Origin: Agromyces humatus
GTDB taxonomy: Bacteria > Actinomycetota > Actinomycetes > Actinomycetales > Microbacteriaceae
NCBI RefSeq assembly: GCF_021228295.1
Contig: NZ_JAJQPD010000010.1
Location: 1-64,000, forward strand
DNA length: 64,000 nt
Reading direction: 5' to 3'
Positions 1 through 9,939 of this stretch are shown in pieces. The notes beneath the pieces are model-generated. The model did not search any database and was not told where the DNA came from. It saw nothing but the letters and a program-made list of their open reading frames with translations. Both the position numbers and the translations under genes were made by a program. Position 1 is the stretch's first letter, and the number at the start of each line of letters is the position of its first letter.

Positions 1-207
1 CATCGCGACACGGGCCCCACCGACCTCAGCAACGGCGTCATGCTCTGCTCGTTCTGCCACCACCGAATACACCGCGAAGGCTGGCACATCCGCGCCACCA
101 CGACCGACGTCTGGTTCATCCCACCCCCGCACATCGATCCCAGCCGAACCCCACGACTCGGCGGCAAGGCCCGATACGCCCTACCCGACACCGCAACGGC
201 CGCGTGA
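1..207 (+). CDS. HNH endonuclease, DUF222-type, 3' fragment cut by the window edge
   Basis: Only the last 68 codons lie in the window, in frame 1 and ending at TGA 205-207. They read as the end of an HNH nuclease domain: a CSFCHH cysteine/histidine pair, then IHREGWHI, then a variable tail ending ALPDTATAA. This layout is typical of the multicopy DUF222/HNH proteins of Micrococcales, whose cellular role is poorly defined and which are sometimes treated as mobile. The DUF222 part would lie upstream of base 1, so the family assignment rests on the HNH end only. The convergent gene on the other strand overlaps its 3' end only if that frame is read past its internal stop. Confidence 0.7.
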   Translation, partial: HRDTGPTDLSNGVMLCSFCHHRIHREGWHIRATTTDVWFIPPPHIDPSRTPRLGGKARYALPDTATAA

Positions 208-751
208 GAGGTCGACTCTGTACGGCAGCACTGGCGCTTTCTGAGCATGCGAGATCGCGTACCAAGCAATGAGCTGCCGGTGGGGTGGAACCGATCAGAC
301 GAAGTTGCATAGCGTCCGGCTCCGATGGAGCCCACCTCTGGACGCGGCGCAGGCCATCCCGAGCATGCTCGTGGTAGAACTCGGGCGCGAACACGCTGGG
401 GAGCCAGAAGAGTGTGAGTGGCGTGCGTCGCATTCGTCCGTTGCGATCTGACCAATGAATCCACGCGAACTCCGTGACTCGACGCACTCGACGACGCGAG
501 ACGTTGCGGGATCACAACAGGCCGCGCACGATGATCCAGTCGGCTTCGAGGACCACCGAGTAGTTCCATGCTCGGACGCAAAGCGCGACAGCGACGGCGG
601 TCGCTGTCGCGGCCAGCCACCACCAGCCTCCGCCGTGCTCACGAGCGAATACGATCGGGACGACGATCATCAGCAGTACGGCCGGAGCCAGGTTGGCAAC
701 GCGGGTTGTCGGCCGAGGGCGCAAGACAACTGAGTTCGGAGGCCGCCGCAC
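116..751 (-). pseudogene. PH-domain-like membrane protein gene interrupted by an in-frame TGA
   Basis: The frame starts at GTG 751-749, five bases after the lepA stop, with an AAGAAG Shine-Dalgarno-like element upstream. It encodes a basic N-terminus, two membrane segments (around LAPAVLLMIVVPIVF and WWWLAATATAVAVALCV) and the start of a PH-like domain (YSVVLEADWIIVRGLL). A TGA at 514-512 then ends it at 79 aa. The same frame continues without shift as SRNVSRRRVRRVTEFAWIHW and RRTPLTLFW to about base 310, which reads as the expected rest of the domain. TGA probably replaces TGG (Trp). Beyond base 310 the frame stays open to 116 but looks non-coding and overlaps the HNH gene. It is either a recent pseudogene or a 79-aa truncated product. 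The family call is by pattern and less certain than the nonsense change itself. Confidence 0.55.
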
Positions 752-756
752 GCCAG

Positions 757-2613
757 CTACTTCTTCGCGTCCTTCTTCTCGGTGTCGCCCGAGAGCGCGG
801 CGATGAACGCCTCTTGGGGCACCTCGACGCGACCGACCATCTTCATGCGCTTCTTGCCCTCCTTCTGCTTCTCGAGCAGCTTGCGCTTGCGGCTGATGTC
901 GCCGCCGTAGCACTTCGCGAGCACGTCCTTTCGCATGGCGCGGATCGACTCGCGAGCGATGATGCGCGCGCCGATGGCGGCCTGGATGGGCACCTCGAAC
1001 TGCTGGCGCGGAATGAGCTCACGCAGGCGTCCGGTCATGAGCACCCCGTAGGCGTACGCCTTCTCGCGGTGAACGATCGCGCTGAATGCGTCGACCTGCT
1101 CGCCCTGCAACAGGATGTCGACCTTCACGAGGTCGGCGGCCTGGTCGCCCGTGGGCTCGTAGTCGAGCGAGGCGTATCCGGCAGTCTTCGACTTCAGCTG
1201 GTCGAAGAAGTCGAAGACGATCTCGCCGAGGGGCATGTTGTAGCGGATCTCGACGCGGTCCTCACCGAGGTACTCCATGCCGAGCAGCGTGCCGCGGCGC
1301 GACTGGCAGAGCTCCATGATGGTGCCGACGTAGTCCTTCGGCGCCAGGATCGCGGCGCGCACCATGGGCTCACGCACCTCGGCGATCTTGGCTCCGGTCG
1401 GGAATTCGCTCGGATTCGTGACCGTGACGGTCTTCTTGTCTTCGGTCGTGACCTCGTAGATCACCGACGGTGCGGTGTTGATGATGTCGAGCCCGAATTC
1501 GCGGCGAAGCCGTTCGGTGACGATCTCGAGGTGGAGGAGCCCGAGGAATCCGGCGCGGAACCCGAAGCCGAGGGCGACCGAGGTCTCGGGCTCGTATACG
1601 AGCGCGGCGTCGGAGAGCTTCAGCTTGTCGAGCGCCTCGCGCAGTTCGGGGTAGTCGCTGCCGTCGATCGGGTAGAGACCCGAGAAGACCATGGGAAGCG
1701 GTTCGGTGTAGCCCGCGAGCGGCTCGGTCGCCGACTTCGCCGCCGTCGTGACCGTGTCGCCGACCTTCGACTGCCGCACGTCTTTCACGCCCGTGATGAG
1801 GTAGCCGACCTCGCCGACGCCCAACCCTTTCGTGGGCAGCGGCTCGGGCGCGCTGACGCCGATCTCGAGGATCTCGTGCGTCGCCCTGGTCGACATCATC
1901 TGGATGCGCTCGCGCGGGTTCAGATGGCCGTCGATCATTCGGACGTAGGTCACGACGCCGCGGTAGCTGTCGTACACCGAGTCGAAGATCATGGCCCGTG
2001 GCGGGGCATCCGCGTCGCCGATGGGAGCCGGGATGCGCTCGACGACCCGATCGAGCAGCTCTTCGACGCCGACGCCGGTCTTTCCCGAGACCTTCAGCAC
2101 GTCGTCGGGCGAGCCGCCGATGAGGTCGGCGAGCTCCTTGGCGTACTTGTCGGGGTCGGCGGCGGGCAGGTCGATCTTGTTCAGCACCGGAATGATCTCG
2201 AGGTCGTTCTCGAGTGCCAGGTAGAGGTTCGCGAGCGTCTGCGCCTCGATGCCCTGCGCGGCGTCGACGAGCAGGATCGCCCCCTCGCAGGCGGCGAGAG
2301 AGCGCGAGACCTCGTAGCTGAAGTCGACGTGCCCGGGGGTGTCGATCATGTTGAGCGCGAACGACGTGTTGCCCAGCTGCCACGGCATGCGAACCGCCTG
2401 GCTCTTGATGGTGATGCCGCGTTCGCGCTCGATGTCCATGCGGTCGAGGTACTGCGCGCGCATGTCGCGATCGCTCACGATGCCCGTGATCTGCAGCATG
2501 CGGTCGGCAAGGGTCGACTTGCCGTGGTCGATGTGCGCGATGATGCAGAAGTTGCGGATCAATGCGGGGTCGGTGGCGGCGGGCACCGGTGGGGTTACGG
2601 CTCGAGGGGACAT
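757..2613 (-). CDS. lepA: Elongation factor 4 (LepA)
   Basis: 618-aa translational GTPase that acts on stalled or mistranslocated ribosomes. The P-loop AHIDHGKST is at about residues 26-34. The switch region has the [10 protein letters not shown] motif, followed by DTPGHVDF and NKIDLPAAD (G4). The LepA-specific C-terminal domain ends in the basic tail [18 protein letters not shown] chose ATG 2613 because GGGAG lies ten bases upstream and the open frame beyond it has no homology. Length matches the family (about 600-620 aa). It is divergent from the histidine kinase gene and followed after five bases by the broken PH-like gene, so the two were probably co-transcribed. Confidence 0.97.
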   Translation of the reverse strand: MSPRAVTPPVPAATDPALIRNFCIIAHIDHGKSTLADRMLQITGIVSDRDMRAQYLDRMDIERERGITIKSQAVRMPWQLGNTSFALNMIDTPGHVDFSYEVSRSLAACEGAILLVDAAQGIEAQTLANLYLALENDLEIIPVLNKIDLPAADPDKYAKELADLIGGSPDDVLKVSGKTGVGVEELLDRVVERIPAPIGDADAPPRAMIFDSVYDSYRGVVTYVRMIDGHLNPRERIQMMSTRATHEILEIGVSAPEPLPTKGLGVGEVGYLITGVKDVRQSKVGDTVTTAAKSATEPLAGYTEPLPMVFSGLYPIDGSDYPELREALDKLKLSDAALVYEPETSVALGFGFRAGFLGLLHLEIVTERLRREFGLDIINTAPSVIYEVTTEDKKTVTVTNPSEFPTGAKIAEVREPMVRAAILAPKDYVGTIMELCQSRRGTLLGMEYLGEDRVEIRYNMPLGEIVFDFFDQLKSKTAGYASLDYEPTGDQAADLVKVDILLQGEQVDAFSAIVHREKAYAYGVLMTGRLRELIPRQQFEVPIQAAIGARIIARESIRAMRKDVLAKCYGGDISRKRKLLEKQKEGKKRMKMVGRVEVPQEAFIAALSGDTEKKDAKK

Positions 2614-2691
2614 CCTGTCGATTCTCCCATGAGTTGCGTTGCTGAATTGCGTTCCGACTTTCGACGGATGCCTCGCGCGAAACGCTCCGGC

Positions 2692-2697
2692 TACGCT
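2692..2697 (+). promoter_or_regulatory. Putative -10 element (TACGCT) of the histidine kinase gene
   Basis: TACGCT fits the TANNNT -10 pattern seen before many genes here and ends ten bases before ATG 2708. The transcript would then start only a few bases before the ATG, so the GGAGG at 2699-2703 would be mostly upstream of the start point. No convincing -35 is visible. Confidence 0.35.
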
Positions 2698-2707
2698 CGG
2701 AGGCATC

Positions 2708-3937
2708 ATGACCGTCATCGAGCCCACCGATGAGCGCATCGCCGCTTCGGCCCTGCGTCCCGTGTTCACGGCGCTGCGGCTCGGCCTGCACCTGCTCGTC
2801 GTCGGGCTCACCCTCTTCGTGGTCGTTCGCTCGCTGCTCGCCGACGACCCGTCCGAAGTCGCGATCACCGTGCTCGCCGTCGCGTTCCTCGCCTGCTACG
2901 GCGCGGGTATCGCCGCCGCTCGCCGCCACCTTCCCACGTGGGTGCGCGTGGTGTGGCTCGTCACACTGCTCGCGCTGTGGGTGGGCCTGTCTGCGCTCAC
3001 CCCAGACGCCGCGTTCCTCGCGTTCCCCTTGTTCTTCCTCGAGCTGCACGTGCTCGCCGCACCCATCGCGGTGCCGCTCGTCGTCGTGACCTTCGGCCTC
3101 TCGGTGTGGGGCACGGCGACGCACCTCGGTCTCGAGATCGGATCCATCCTCGGGCCGCTCATCAGCGCGGGCGTCGCGATCGTCCTCGGCCTCGGCTACC
3201 GCGCCATGTCGCAGGAGACGCACGAACGGCAGGCGCTCATCCTCGACCTCGTCGCCACGCGCGAAGAGCTCGCGACGGCGAGCCGCGAAGCCGGAACCCG
3301 TGCTGAGCGCGAGCGGCTCGCCCGTGAGATCCACGACACCGTCGCCCAAGGGCTCTCGAGCATCCAGATGCTGCTGCACGCGGCCGAACGAGACGTGGTC
3401 GACGATCAGGTGCGTGAGCGACTTCGACTCGCACGTGAGACGGCCGCCGAGAACCTGAGTGAGACGCGCCGGTTCATCCGCGAGCTCACTCCCCCGGCAC
3501 TCGATGTGCAGACGCTGCCCGCCGCCCTCGGCCGGCTCGCGCGCGCCACGACCGCGCAGGCCGAGCAGGCGGGGTCGCGCGTGCGCGTCGACTTCGTCGT
3601 GAGCGGCGACGCCGTCATGCTGCCGATGGCGACCGACGCGGCGCTGCTGCGCATCGCGCAGGGATCGCTCGCGAACGTGCTGCAGCACGCCGACGCGACC
3701 GTGGCGTCGCTGACGCTCAGTTTCCTGGGCGACGAGATCGCCCTCGACGTCGTCGACGACGGCGTCGGCTTCGACCCTGTGGGCATGGGGGCACCCGCTT
3801 CCTCCTCCGAGATCGGCGACTTCGGGCTGCGGGCCATCCGCCGACGGGCGGAGCAACTCGGCGGCACACTCGAGGTCGAGAGCGCGCCGGGCGAGGGCAC
3901 GGCGCTCTCGGTACGCATTCCGGTGGTGACCCCGTGA
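2708..3937 (+). CDS. NarL-type two-component sensor histidine kinase
   Basis: 409-aa membrane sensor kinase. Residues about 20-165 hold five or six hydrophobic segments with little extracellular sequence, so the signal may be sensed in the membrane. A coiled stretch follows, then the HisKA_3 dimerisation domain with phospho-acceptor H209 in [15 protein letters not shown], and an HATPase domain with N-box [12 protein letters not shown]1 box DDGVGFDP and G2 box [14 protein letters not shown] end. ATG 2708 is preferred over an upstream in-frame ATG because the sequence before it has no homology and GGAGG precedes it. Its stop overlaps the GTG of the response regulator gene by four bases. The signal and targets are unknown. 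Confidence 0.9.
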   Translation: MTVIEPTDERIAASALRPVFTALRLGLHLLVVGLTLFVVVRSLLADDPSEVAITVLAVAFLACYGAGIAAARRHLPTWVRVVWLVTLLALWVGLSALTPDAAFLAFPLFFLELHVLAAPIAVPLVVVTFGLSVWGTATHLGLEIGSILGPLISAGVAIVLGLGYRAMSQETHERQALILDLVATREELATASREAGTRAERERLAREIHDTVAQGLSSIQMLLHAAERDVVDDQVRERLRLARETAAENLSETRRFIRELTPPALDVQTLPAALGRLARATTAQAEQAGSRVRVDFVVSGDAVMLPMATDAALLRIAQGSLANVLQHADATVASLTLSFLGDEIALDVVDDGVGFDPVGMGAPASSSEIGDFGLRAIRRRAEQLGGTLEVESAPGEGTALSVRIPVVTP

Positions 3938-4557
3938 TCCGGCTGCTCCTCACCGACGACCACCCGGTCGTGCGCGCCGGAATCCGCGCGCTGCTCGAGA
4001 GCGAGTCCGACCTCGAGGTCGTCGCCGAGGCCGCCACCGCCGAAGACGCCGTACGCCTCGCACTGACGGCCGACGTCGACCTCGTGCTCATGGACCTGCA
4101 GTTCCCCGGCGCACTTCAGGGCGCCGAGGCGACCCGGCGCATCCGCTCGCAGGCCGGCGCTCCGCGGGTGCTCGTGCTCACCAACTACGACACCGACGCC
4201 GACATCATCGGCGCCATCGAGGCCGGCGCAAGCGGGTACCTGCTGAAAGACGCCCCTCCGGCCGACCTCATCTCGGCGGTGCGCGCGGCCGCGGTTGGCG
4301 AATCGGCACTCGCGCCCGAGGTCTCGTCACGGCTCGAGGCATCGCGCACGTCGAACGAGCGCCTCACCGCCCGCGAGGCCGAAGTGCTCTCGCTCGTGGC
4401 CGAGGGCCGCACGAACCGCGACATCGGCCGCACGCTCTTCCTCAGTGAGGCAACCGTGAAGTCCCACCTCGTGCACATCTTCACGAAACTCGGCGTCGGT
4501 TCTCGTACCGCAGCGGTCGCGAGGGCTCGCGAACTGGGTGCGATCAGGGCGGGCTGA
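3934..4557 (+). CDS. NarL/FixJ-family response regulator with LuxR HTH
   Basis: 207-aa cognate partner of the preceding kinase. The receiver domain (about 1-120) has acidic residues D8/D9 in [12 protein letters not shown], phospho-acceptor D54 in [10 protein letters not shown]83 and K105 (YLLKDA). The LuxR-type HTH at about 140-200 carries [15 protein letters not shown] and [16 protein letters not shown]. It starts at GTG 3934 inside the kinase stop (GTGA overlap), which indicates translational coupling. The hydrolase gene follows after three bases, so the three genes probably form an operon. Confidence 0.93.
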   Translation: MIRLLLTDDHPVVRAGIRALLESESDLEVVAEAATAEDAVRLALTADVDLVLMDLQFPGALQGAEATRRIRSQAGAPRVLVLTNYDTDADIIGAIEAGASGYLLKDAPPADLISAVRAAAVGESALAPEVSSRLEASRTSNERLTAREAEVLSLVAEGRTNRDIGRTLFLSEATVKSHLVHIFTKLGVGSRTAAVARARELGAIRAG

Positions 4558-4560
4558 CCG

Positions 4561-5340
4561 ATGCCTCGCGCCCGCGTCGTCCTCGTGCACGGTCTGCGCA
4601 CCTCGGCGACGATGTGGCGCCGCCAGCTCGCAGCGCTCGCTCGGCACGACATCGAGGCGGTCGCGATCGACCTTCCGGGTCACGGCTCCCACATCGGCGA
4701 GCCGTTCACCCTCGACGAATCGATGCGCGTCCTGCGCGAGGCGCTCCCCGCCCGCGACGGCCGCGACCCCTCGCGACCGGCGACGCCGCCACCGACACTG
4801 CTCGTCGGCCTGAGTCTGGGCGGCTACCTCGCCGTCGAGTTCGCGGCGAGGCATCCGGGTCGCATCGACGGGCTGGTGGCCGCCTCATGCGGCGCCCGCC
4901 CGAGGGGGGCAGGACTCTCCGGGTACCGGCGCCTCGCCGACCTCATCGGCAGGCTGCCCGACCGCGGCAGGGCGATGAACGACGCCATGGTGCGGATCTT
5001 CCTTCGCGGCGACGCCGTCGACGACGTGCTGGCAGGCGGCGTGGCCCTCGACGTGATGGCGCCGGCCCTCCTGGCGGTCGGAGAGCTCGACCCCGAGGCG
5101 GCGCTCGCCCGCATCGACGTACCGGTGTGGTTCGTGAACGGCCGATTCGACCACTTCCGGTTCGAAGAACGTCGGATGCTGCGTGCCACGCCGTACGGTC
5201 GACTCGTCGTGGTGCCCGGTGCCACCCACCTGGTCAGCCTCAGCCGCCCCGACGACTTCACGGCCGCAGTGCTCGGCGCGGTCGCCGAACTCGAGGCCCG
5301 CGCGGCACGACGCCGACGCTTTGGCAAGGCCGTCACGTAG
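4561..5340 (+). CDS. Alpha/beta-fold hydrolase
   Basis: 259-aa cytosolic hydrolase with no signal peptide. The N-terminal strand VVLVHGLRTSATMW supplies the oxyanion HG motif. The nucleophile elbow is GLSLGG with S85. The Asp is probably in VNGRFDHFRF (about residue 198) and the His in PGATHLVSL (about 224). The order Ser-Asp-His and the length fit the alpha/beta hydrolase 1 family, which includes esterases, haloperoxidase-like enzymes and MenH-like proteins. Substrate cannot be told from sequence. It is probably co-transcribed with the two-component genes. Confidence 0.85.
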   Translation: MPRARVVLVHGLRTSATMWRRQLAALARHDIEAVAIDLPGHGSHIGEPFTLDESMRVLREALPARDGRDPSRPATPPPTLLVGLSLGGYLAVEFAARHPGRIDGLVAASCGARPRGAGLSGYRRLADLIGRLPDRGRAMNDAMVRIFLRGDAVDDVLAGGVALDVMAPALLAVGELDPEAALARIDVPVWFVNGRFDHFRFEERRMLRATPYGRLVVVPGATHLVSLSRPDDFTAAVLGAVAELEARAARRRRFGKAVT

Positions 5341-5350
5341 CTGGTATCGT
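5321..5350 (+). promoter_or_regulatory. Putative rpsT promoter (TTGGCA-18-TATCGT)
   Basis: TTGGCA at 5321-5326 and TATCGT at 5345-5350 are separated by 18 bases and lie over the end of the hydrolase gene. A start point near 5357 would give a leader of about 100 bases before the rpsT GTG. A leader of this size could carry S20 autoregulation, but I could not recognise a specific structure. Confidence 0.45.
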
Positions 5351-5457
5351 TGCCTGTTGGCTTCCGTGTGGGTCCCACCCCGCACGATTCGCCGGCGAGG
5401 CCCCTCTACCTACGCCCGGCACAACCGGTACCCACACGACAACGAAAGACGAACCAC

Positions 5458-5718
5458 GTGGCAAACATCAAGTCGCAGATCAAGCGCATCCGCACCAACC
5501 GCAAGGCCGAAGAGCGCAACAAGGCCGTGAAGAGCGAACTCAAGACCGTCGTCCGCGCCGCCCGCGAGGCGATCGCCGGCGGCGACAAAGACAAGGCCAC
5601 CGACGCCGTTCGCGTCGCGTCGCGCAAGCTCGACAAGGCCGTGTCGAAGGGTGTCATCCACCAGAACCAGGCCGCGAACCGCAAGTCGGCCATCGCGAAG
5701 CAGGCCGCAGCGCTCTGA
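5458..5718 (+). CDS. rpsT: 30S ribosomal protein S20
   Basis: 86-aa basic helical protein that binds 16S rRNA in the small subunit. It reads [20 protein letters not shown] at the start, has the family's Lys/Arg/Ala-rich helices, and ends [18 protein letters not shown]. The start is GTG 5458. An upstream in-frame ATG at 5350 would add 36 residues with no S20 similarity. It is monocistronic, with its own promoter and a terminator directly after it, and is convergent with holA. Confidence 0.97.
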   Translation: MANIKSQIKRIRTNRKAEERNKAVKSELKTVVRAAREAIAGGDKDKATDAVRVASRKLDKAVSKGVIHQNQAANRKSAIAKQAAAL

Positions 5719-5739
5719 GTCGCGCAGCTTCGAATGAGG

Positions 5740-5763
5740 GCCCCGCTTCGGCGGGGCTTTCGT
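5740..5763 (+). terminator. Rho-independent terminator after rpsT
   Basis: GCCCCGC (5740-5746), TTCG tetraloop, GCGGGGC (5751-5757), then TTTCGTCGT. It lies between the convergent rpsT and holA stops and could also serve holA weakly. Confidence 0.8.
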
Positions 5764-5794
5764 CGTCTGCGAGGTGAGTTCGGCTGAGCGGCGG

Positions 5795-6820
5795 CTACGC
5801 GCGTCCGCGTGCCGCGATGATGCCCACGAGTCGCTCGAGCGCGAACACCGGATCGCGCTCGGCGCCCTTCACTGCAGCATCGGTCGCCGCGAGCGCCTCG
5901 ATCGCGACCCCGATACCGGCATCGGTCCAGCCGGCGAGGTCGCGCCGGGCGCGGTCGACCTGCCACGGCGCAAGGCCGAGCGAGGACGCCAGCTGCGCAC
6001 CGCCCCCGCGTGCGCCCGATACCTTGGCCATCGTGCGCACCTTCATGGCGAACGCCGCGACCATCGGCACCGGGTCGGCGCCGCTGTCGAGTGCGTGCCT
6101 GAGCGCGATCAGCGCCTCGCCGTAGCGGCCGGCGATCGCCGCGTCAGCCACGGCGAACGCGTTGGTCTCGACCTGCCCGCCGTAGTACTTCGCGACGACC
6201 GCTTCGGAGATGTCGCCCGGGCTGTCGGCGATCAGTTGCCGGCACGCCGCCGAGAGCTCGCGCAGGTCGTCGCTGAACGCCGCGACGAGTGCTCGCAACG
6301 CGCCCGGGCTGATCTTGCGCCCGGCCGCACGGAACTCGGCGACCGCGAAATCCTGCTTGTCAGCGTCGCGCTTGAGTTCGGCGCAGACGATCTCGATGCC
6401 CGCCCCCGTTCCGGCACGGATCGCGTCGAGCAGCCGCTTGCCGCGCTGCCCGCCTCGATGACGCAGCACGACGGTGGTGGCCTCGGCGGTCTGGCCGAGG
6501 TAGTCGAGCGCATCGAGCAGGAAGTCATCGCTGGACTTCTCGACGGCACTCACACGGATGAGTCGCGGCTCGCCGAACAGCGACGGGCTCGCGAGCGTCA
6601 GGAGTTCGCCGCGCCGATAGCCGTCGGCCTCGAGGTCGCTCACCTCGAGCGACGGGTCTTCGGTGCGGAGGAAATCTCGAAGCATCGTGATGGCCCGCTC
6701 GGCGAGCACGTCTTCGGGACCGGTCACCAGCACGATCGGTGCCGGACGCACCGCGCTGAACGCCAATTGCGGGATCGCCGTCTTCGACCGTGCCGAAGCG
6801 GCCCCTGTGCGTGCTGCCAC
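5795..6820 (-). CDS. holA: DNA polymerase III subunit delta
   Basis: 341-aa clamp-loader subunit that opens the beta clamp. The N-terminal part after about residue 28 has the typical PIVLVTGPEDVLAERAI strand, followed by the DPSLEVSDLEAD segment. The middle domain carries KYYGGQVETNAFAVADA, and the C-terminal helical domain has HALDSGADPVPMVAAFAMKVR and LGLAPWQVDRARRDL. Length and order match actinobacterial HolA. It lies 24 bases after comEC in the same direction, which is the usual comEA-comEC-holA arrangement of Gram-positive bacteria. Confidence 0.95.
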   Translation of the reverse strand: MAARTGAASARSKTAIPQLAFSAVRPAPIVLVTGPEDVLAERAITMLRDFLRTEDPSLEVSDLEADGYRRGELLTLASPSLFGEPRLIRVSAVEKSSDDFLLDALDYLGQTAEATTVVLRHRGGQRGKRLLDAIRAGTGAGIEIVCAELKRDADKQDFAVAEFRAAGRKISPGALRALVAAFSDDLRELSAACRQLIADSPGDISEAVVAKYYGGQVETNAFAVADAAIAGRYGEALIALRHALDSGADPVPMVAAFAMKVRTMAKVSGARGGGAQLASSLGLAPWQVDRARRDLAGWTDAGIGVAIEALAATDAAVKGAERDPVFALERLVGIIAARGRA

Positions 6821-6844
6821 CCGTGCCTCCGTTCCGCGTCAAGT

Positions 6845-9253
6845 CTACGGTCGGGCACCGACGTCCTCGTCGGCGCGCTCCGTCCACAGCGAGAACCCCG
6901 CCTCGTCGGCGGTCAGGAGGAGCGTGCCCGAGCGGTCGGTCCGCACCGCGGCCGTGCCCGTACCCTCGAGGAGTTCGAGGAGCCGGTCGGTCGGATGCCC
7001 GTACCCGTTCTCAGCCCCCACGCCGATGATGCCGACCGGAGCGTTCAGCCGCGAGTAGAGCTCCTCGCTCTGGTCGGCCGAGCCGTGGTGCGCCACCTTG
7101 ACGAGATCGACGGCACCGATCGGAGCGGCCGCGAGCAGGCGGCGCTGCGCCCCCTCGCCGAGGTCGCCCAGGAAGATGCCGCGATACTCCGGAGTCTCGA
7201 CATCGAGCACGACGCTCGCATCGTTGCCGGGCGCCGCGCCCGGCTCGGGCCAGAGCACCCGCCAGCGCGCATCGCCCAAGAGCCCGCGATCACCCGAGGT
7301 CACTTCGATGGCCTCGGCTCCGCCCGCGATGAGCGGGTCGCGTGCACGGCTCGAGCGCTCGTCGTCGAGCGGACCGTGGATGACGATGTCGACGCGTCCG
7401 ACCACGGCGGATGTCCCGCCCGCATGATCGGCGTCCCAATGCGTCAGCACGAGCAGGTCGATGCGGTCGATCGAGAGGAAGTCGAGGCACCGGCGAAGCG
7501 CCGCGGGATCGGGGCCCGTGTCGATGAGCGCCGTGGTGCCACCCGATCGCAGCAATACCGCGTCGCCCTGCCCGATGTCGCATGCCGCGAGATCCCACGA
7601 CCCCGGTCGCATCGCCCTCCCGAGCGTCGGGGCTCCGACGCTGACGCCGACCGGGACGGCGACCGCGATGAGCAGGAGCGACACTGCCGCGGCACGCACC
7701 CGCACCCGCGGTGAACGATCGAGGACCAGCCAGAGGGCGAGCGCGGTGCACGCGACGAGCAACACCGCGCCCGCGGCATCCGGCAACCAGGGCAGTCGCC
7801 CGAAGGGGAGGGCGGCGCCTGCGTGCGCGACGAGCGCGATCCAAGCCGCGGGCACCCATGCGAGCTGGAGGAATGCGAACCCGACCGAGGGCAGCAGCGG
7901 CATCAGCAGGCACCCGATCAGTCCGGCGATCGTGCCGACCGGGGCGGCAGGAGCGGCGAGCAGGTTCGCCGGCACGCCATAGAGCGCGAGTGCGGGGTCG
8001 AGCAGGATCAGCACCGGCTGGCAGGCGAGCTGGGCCGCGAGCGGCACCCCGAGCACGATCGCGAGCGGGGTCGGCATCACCCGTGCCATCGCGCGTGCCA
8101 ATGGGCCGGCGAGCAGCAGCAATCCGGCGGTCGCGCACACCGAGAGCGCGAAGCCGTAGTCGCGCGCATACCACGGGTCGACGCAGAGCAGCACGATGAC
8201 GGCGACCGCGAGGGCGGCGATCCCGCCCCCGGGACGGCCCCACGCGAGCGCGATCAGCACGACGACCGCCATCGCTCCCGCTCGCACCACACTCGACTCG
8301 GGTGTCACGAGCACGATGAACCCCACGAGCGCGACGAGCGCGACCAGCACGCGCGCGCCACGCCGGAGGCCTGCGGCCCCGGCGAGGGCGAACGCGGCTG
8401 CGGTGACGATGGCGCAGTTTGCTCCGGAGACGGCAGTCAGATGGCTGAGCGAGCTCGCCTTCATGGCGTCGTCGAGTGCGTCGCCGACCGCGCTCGTGTC
8501 GCCGATCGCGAGCCCCGGCACGAGCGCTCCCCCATCGCCGCCGAGTGACGTGGCCGCCTCGGCGAACCCGATGCGCAGGGCTCCGCTCCACGCGAGCCAG
8601 ACCGGCGGCGCGGATACATGAACGTCGCCCGCGACGTTGAGGCGGAACGCCGCTGCGTCAGCTGCGGGCAGCGTGGCGGCGTTCGCGTCGAACGACAGCG
8701 TCGTCCCCAGCTGCAGCTTCGACGGCGCGACATCGACCGTCGCGGTGACCGGAACGGACTCGACGCCGATGCCGTCGACGGCGACCACCCGTCCCTCCAC
8801 CCGCTGCGGCAGCTCGGTCGTCGCGCCGTCGGCCCCACCGTCGAACCAGGGCGCCGACATCGCCCGGGGTGCAGCCGTGAGCTCGACGACGACGCTCACG
8901 GCGGATCCGCTCAATGCCGCCTCGGCGAGCGGCGAATGCGAACGCGCCTCGAGCGCGACTGCGGCGGAGGTCGCCACCAGGCCGGTGGCCGCGAGCGCGA
9001 TCAGCAGCATCGCGCACCAGCGCACCACGGCACGCAACACGCGATTGCGCCGGCCACCGGGCCGCGTGGCCCGAGGGAGCCGCACCGCCTGCGCCTGCAC
9101 CGAAACGAGCGCCACCAGCATCACCACCGCGGCCACCCAGATCGCGATGACCGTCGGCCATGCCGGGATGCCCGCATCAGGCGCCGCGACCGCGAGCCAC
9201 GCGCCGGTCCACGCTGCCATCGCGGGCGCCACGAGCCGGAGGTCGGGCATCAT
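6845..9253 (-). CDS. comEC: ComEC/Rec2 competence DNA-uptake channel protein
   Basis: 802-aa polytopic membrane protein that carries single-stranded DNA across the membrane during transformation. An N-terminal DUF4131-like membrane region is followed by the ComEC core with the conserved HLTAVSGANCAIVTAA segment, many hydrophobic helices, then a C-terminal metallo-beta-lactamase-like domain with LVLTHWDADHAGG at about residues 602-614 and a later HHGSADQS motif. The start is ATG 9253, whose ATGA overlaps the comEA stop. It is followed by holA. Whether this organism is naturally competent cannot be judged from two genes, but both are intact. Confidence 0.94.
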   Translation of the reverse strand: MMPDLRLVAPAMAAWTGAWLAVAAPDAGIPAWPTVIAIWVAAVVMLVALVSVQAQAVRLPRATRPGGRRNRVLRAVVRWCAMLLIALAATGLVATSAAVALEARSHSPLAEAALSGSAVSVVVELTAAPRAMSAPWFDGGADGATTELPQRVEGRVVAVDGIGVESVPVTATVDVAPSKLQLGTTLSFDANAATLPAADAAAFRLNVAGDVHVSAPPVWLAWSGALRIGFAEAATSLGGDGGALVPGLAIGDTSAVGDALDDAMKASSLSHLTAVSGANCAIVTAAAFALAGAAGLRRGARVLVALVALVGFIVLVTPESSVVRAGAMAVVVLIALAWGRPGGGIAALAVAVIVLLCVDPWYARDYGFALSVCATAGLLLLAGPLARAMARVMPTPLAIVLGVPLAAQLACQPVLILLDPALALYGVPANLLAAPAAPVGTIAGLIGCLLMPLLPSVGFAFLQLAWVPAAWIALVAHAGAALPFGRLPWLPDAAGAVLLVACTALALWLVLDRSPRVRVRAAAVSLLLIAVAVPVGVSVGAPTLGRAMRPGSWDLAACDIGQGDAVLLRSGGTTALIDTGPDPAALRRCLDFLSIDRIDLLVLTHWDADHAGGTSAVVGRVDIVIHGPLDDERSSRARDPLIAGGAEAIEVTSGDRGLLGDARWRVLWPEPGAAPGNDASVVLDVETPEYRGIFLGDLGEGAQRRLLAAAPIGAVDLVKVAHHGSADQSEELYSRLNAPVGIIGVGAENGYGHPTDRLLELLEGTGTAAVRTDRSGTLLLTADEAGFSLWTERADEDVGARP

Positions 9254-9939
9254 GGAGCGACCTTGTCGGCGAGGCCCGCGAACACCGCGTCGCCGATGCC
9301 CGCCACGTCGAGCAGCTGTTCGGCGCTCGTGAACGGGCCGTTGGCATCGCGCCACTCGATGATGCGCTGCGCGAGCGCCGGTCCGATGCGCGGCAGCGTG
9401 TCGAGCTCGGCGACATCGGCCGTGTTGAGGTGAACGAGCCCGTCGCCTGCAGGAACGCCCCCGCCCGGAGCGCCACCGGTGGCCACCCCGGGTTGCGGAA
9501 CGGCGCCGACCACCGGCACGACCAATTGCTCGCCGTCGACCACCGGCCGTGCAAGGTTCACACCTGCCGGATCGGCCTCGGGCGTGAGCCCGCCCGCGGC
9601 TGCGACGGCGTCGACGACCCGCGCGCCCGCTTCGAGCTCGACGAGGCCTGGTTGTGCCACCGCACCGAGCACATGAACGAGCAACGGCGCTCCCGAGACC
9701 GCGACGTCATCGGATGCGGATGCTCCGCCACCCCCACTGGGGTTCTCCACGCGGACCGTCTCGCCGATCGTGCCCTGCGCCCCACCACCCGTCGCACTGA
9801 ACGACAGCACCGCGGCCAAGGCGACGGCAGCGATGAAGAGCACCACCGCAGCCCCGACGCTCACGCGCAGACGTGGCGACGCTCGCCTCGAAGCGGGATC
9901 GAGCGCGCCCAACGGATCGGGTCCATGGGCTGCGGGCAT
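9250..9939 (-). CDS. comEA: ComEA-type DNA-binding competence protein
   Basis: 229-aa membrane-anchored DNA receptor. It has a short cytoplasmic N-terminus, one membrane segment at about residues 27-48 (SVGAAVVLFIAAVALAAVL), an SLBB domain (VHVLGAVAQPGLVELEAGAR to DGEQLVVPV), a Gly/Pro-rich linker, and a C-terminal double helix-hairpin-helix domain (VHLNTADVAELDTLPRIGP, LLDVAGIGDAVFAGLADKV). It is the first gene of comEA-comEC-holA. Its ATG is preceded by TAGCGT-N6, which predicts a leaderless mRNA. Confidence 0.93.
   Translation of the reverse strand: MPAAHGPDPLGALDPASRRASPRLRVSVGAAVVLFIAAVALAAVLSFSATGGGAQGTIGETVRVENPSGGGGASASDDVAVSGAPLLVHVLGAVAQPGLVELEAGARVVDAVAAAGGLTPEADPAGVNLARPVVDGEQLVVPVVGAVPQPGVATGGAPGGGVPAGDGLVHLNTADVAELDTLPRIGPALAQRIIEWRDANGPFTSAEQLLDVAGIGDAVFAGLADKVAP

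Noticed and set aside
5351..5457. Structured autoregulatory leader of rpsT
   Set aside because: The leader is long enough, but I could not identify a specific S20-binding or attenuator structure, so only the promoter is listed.
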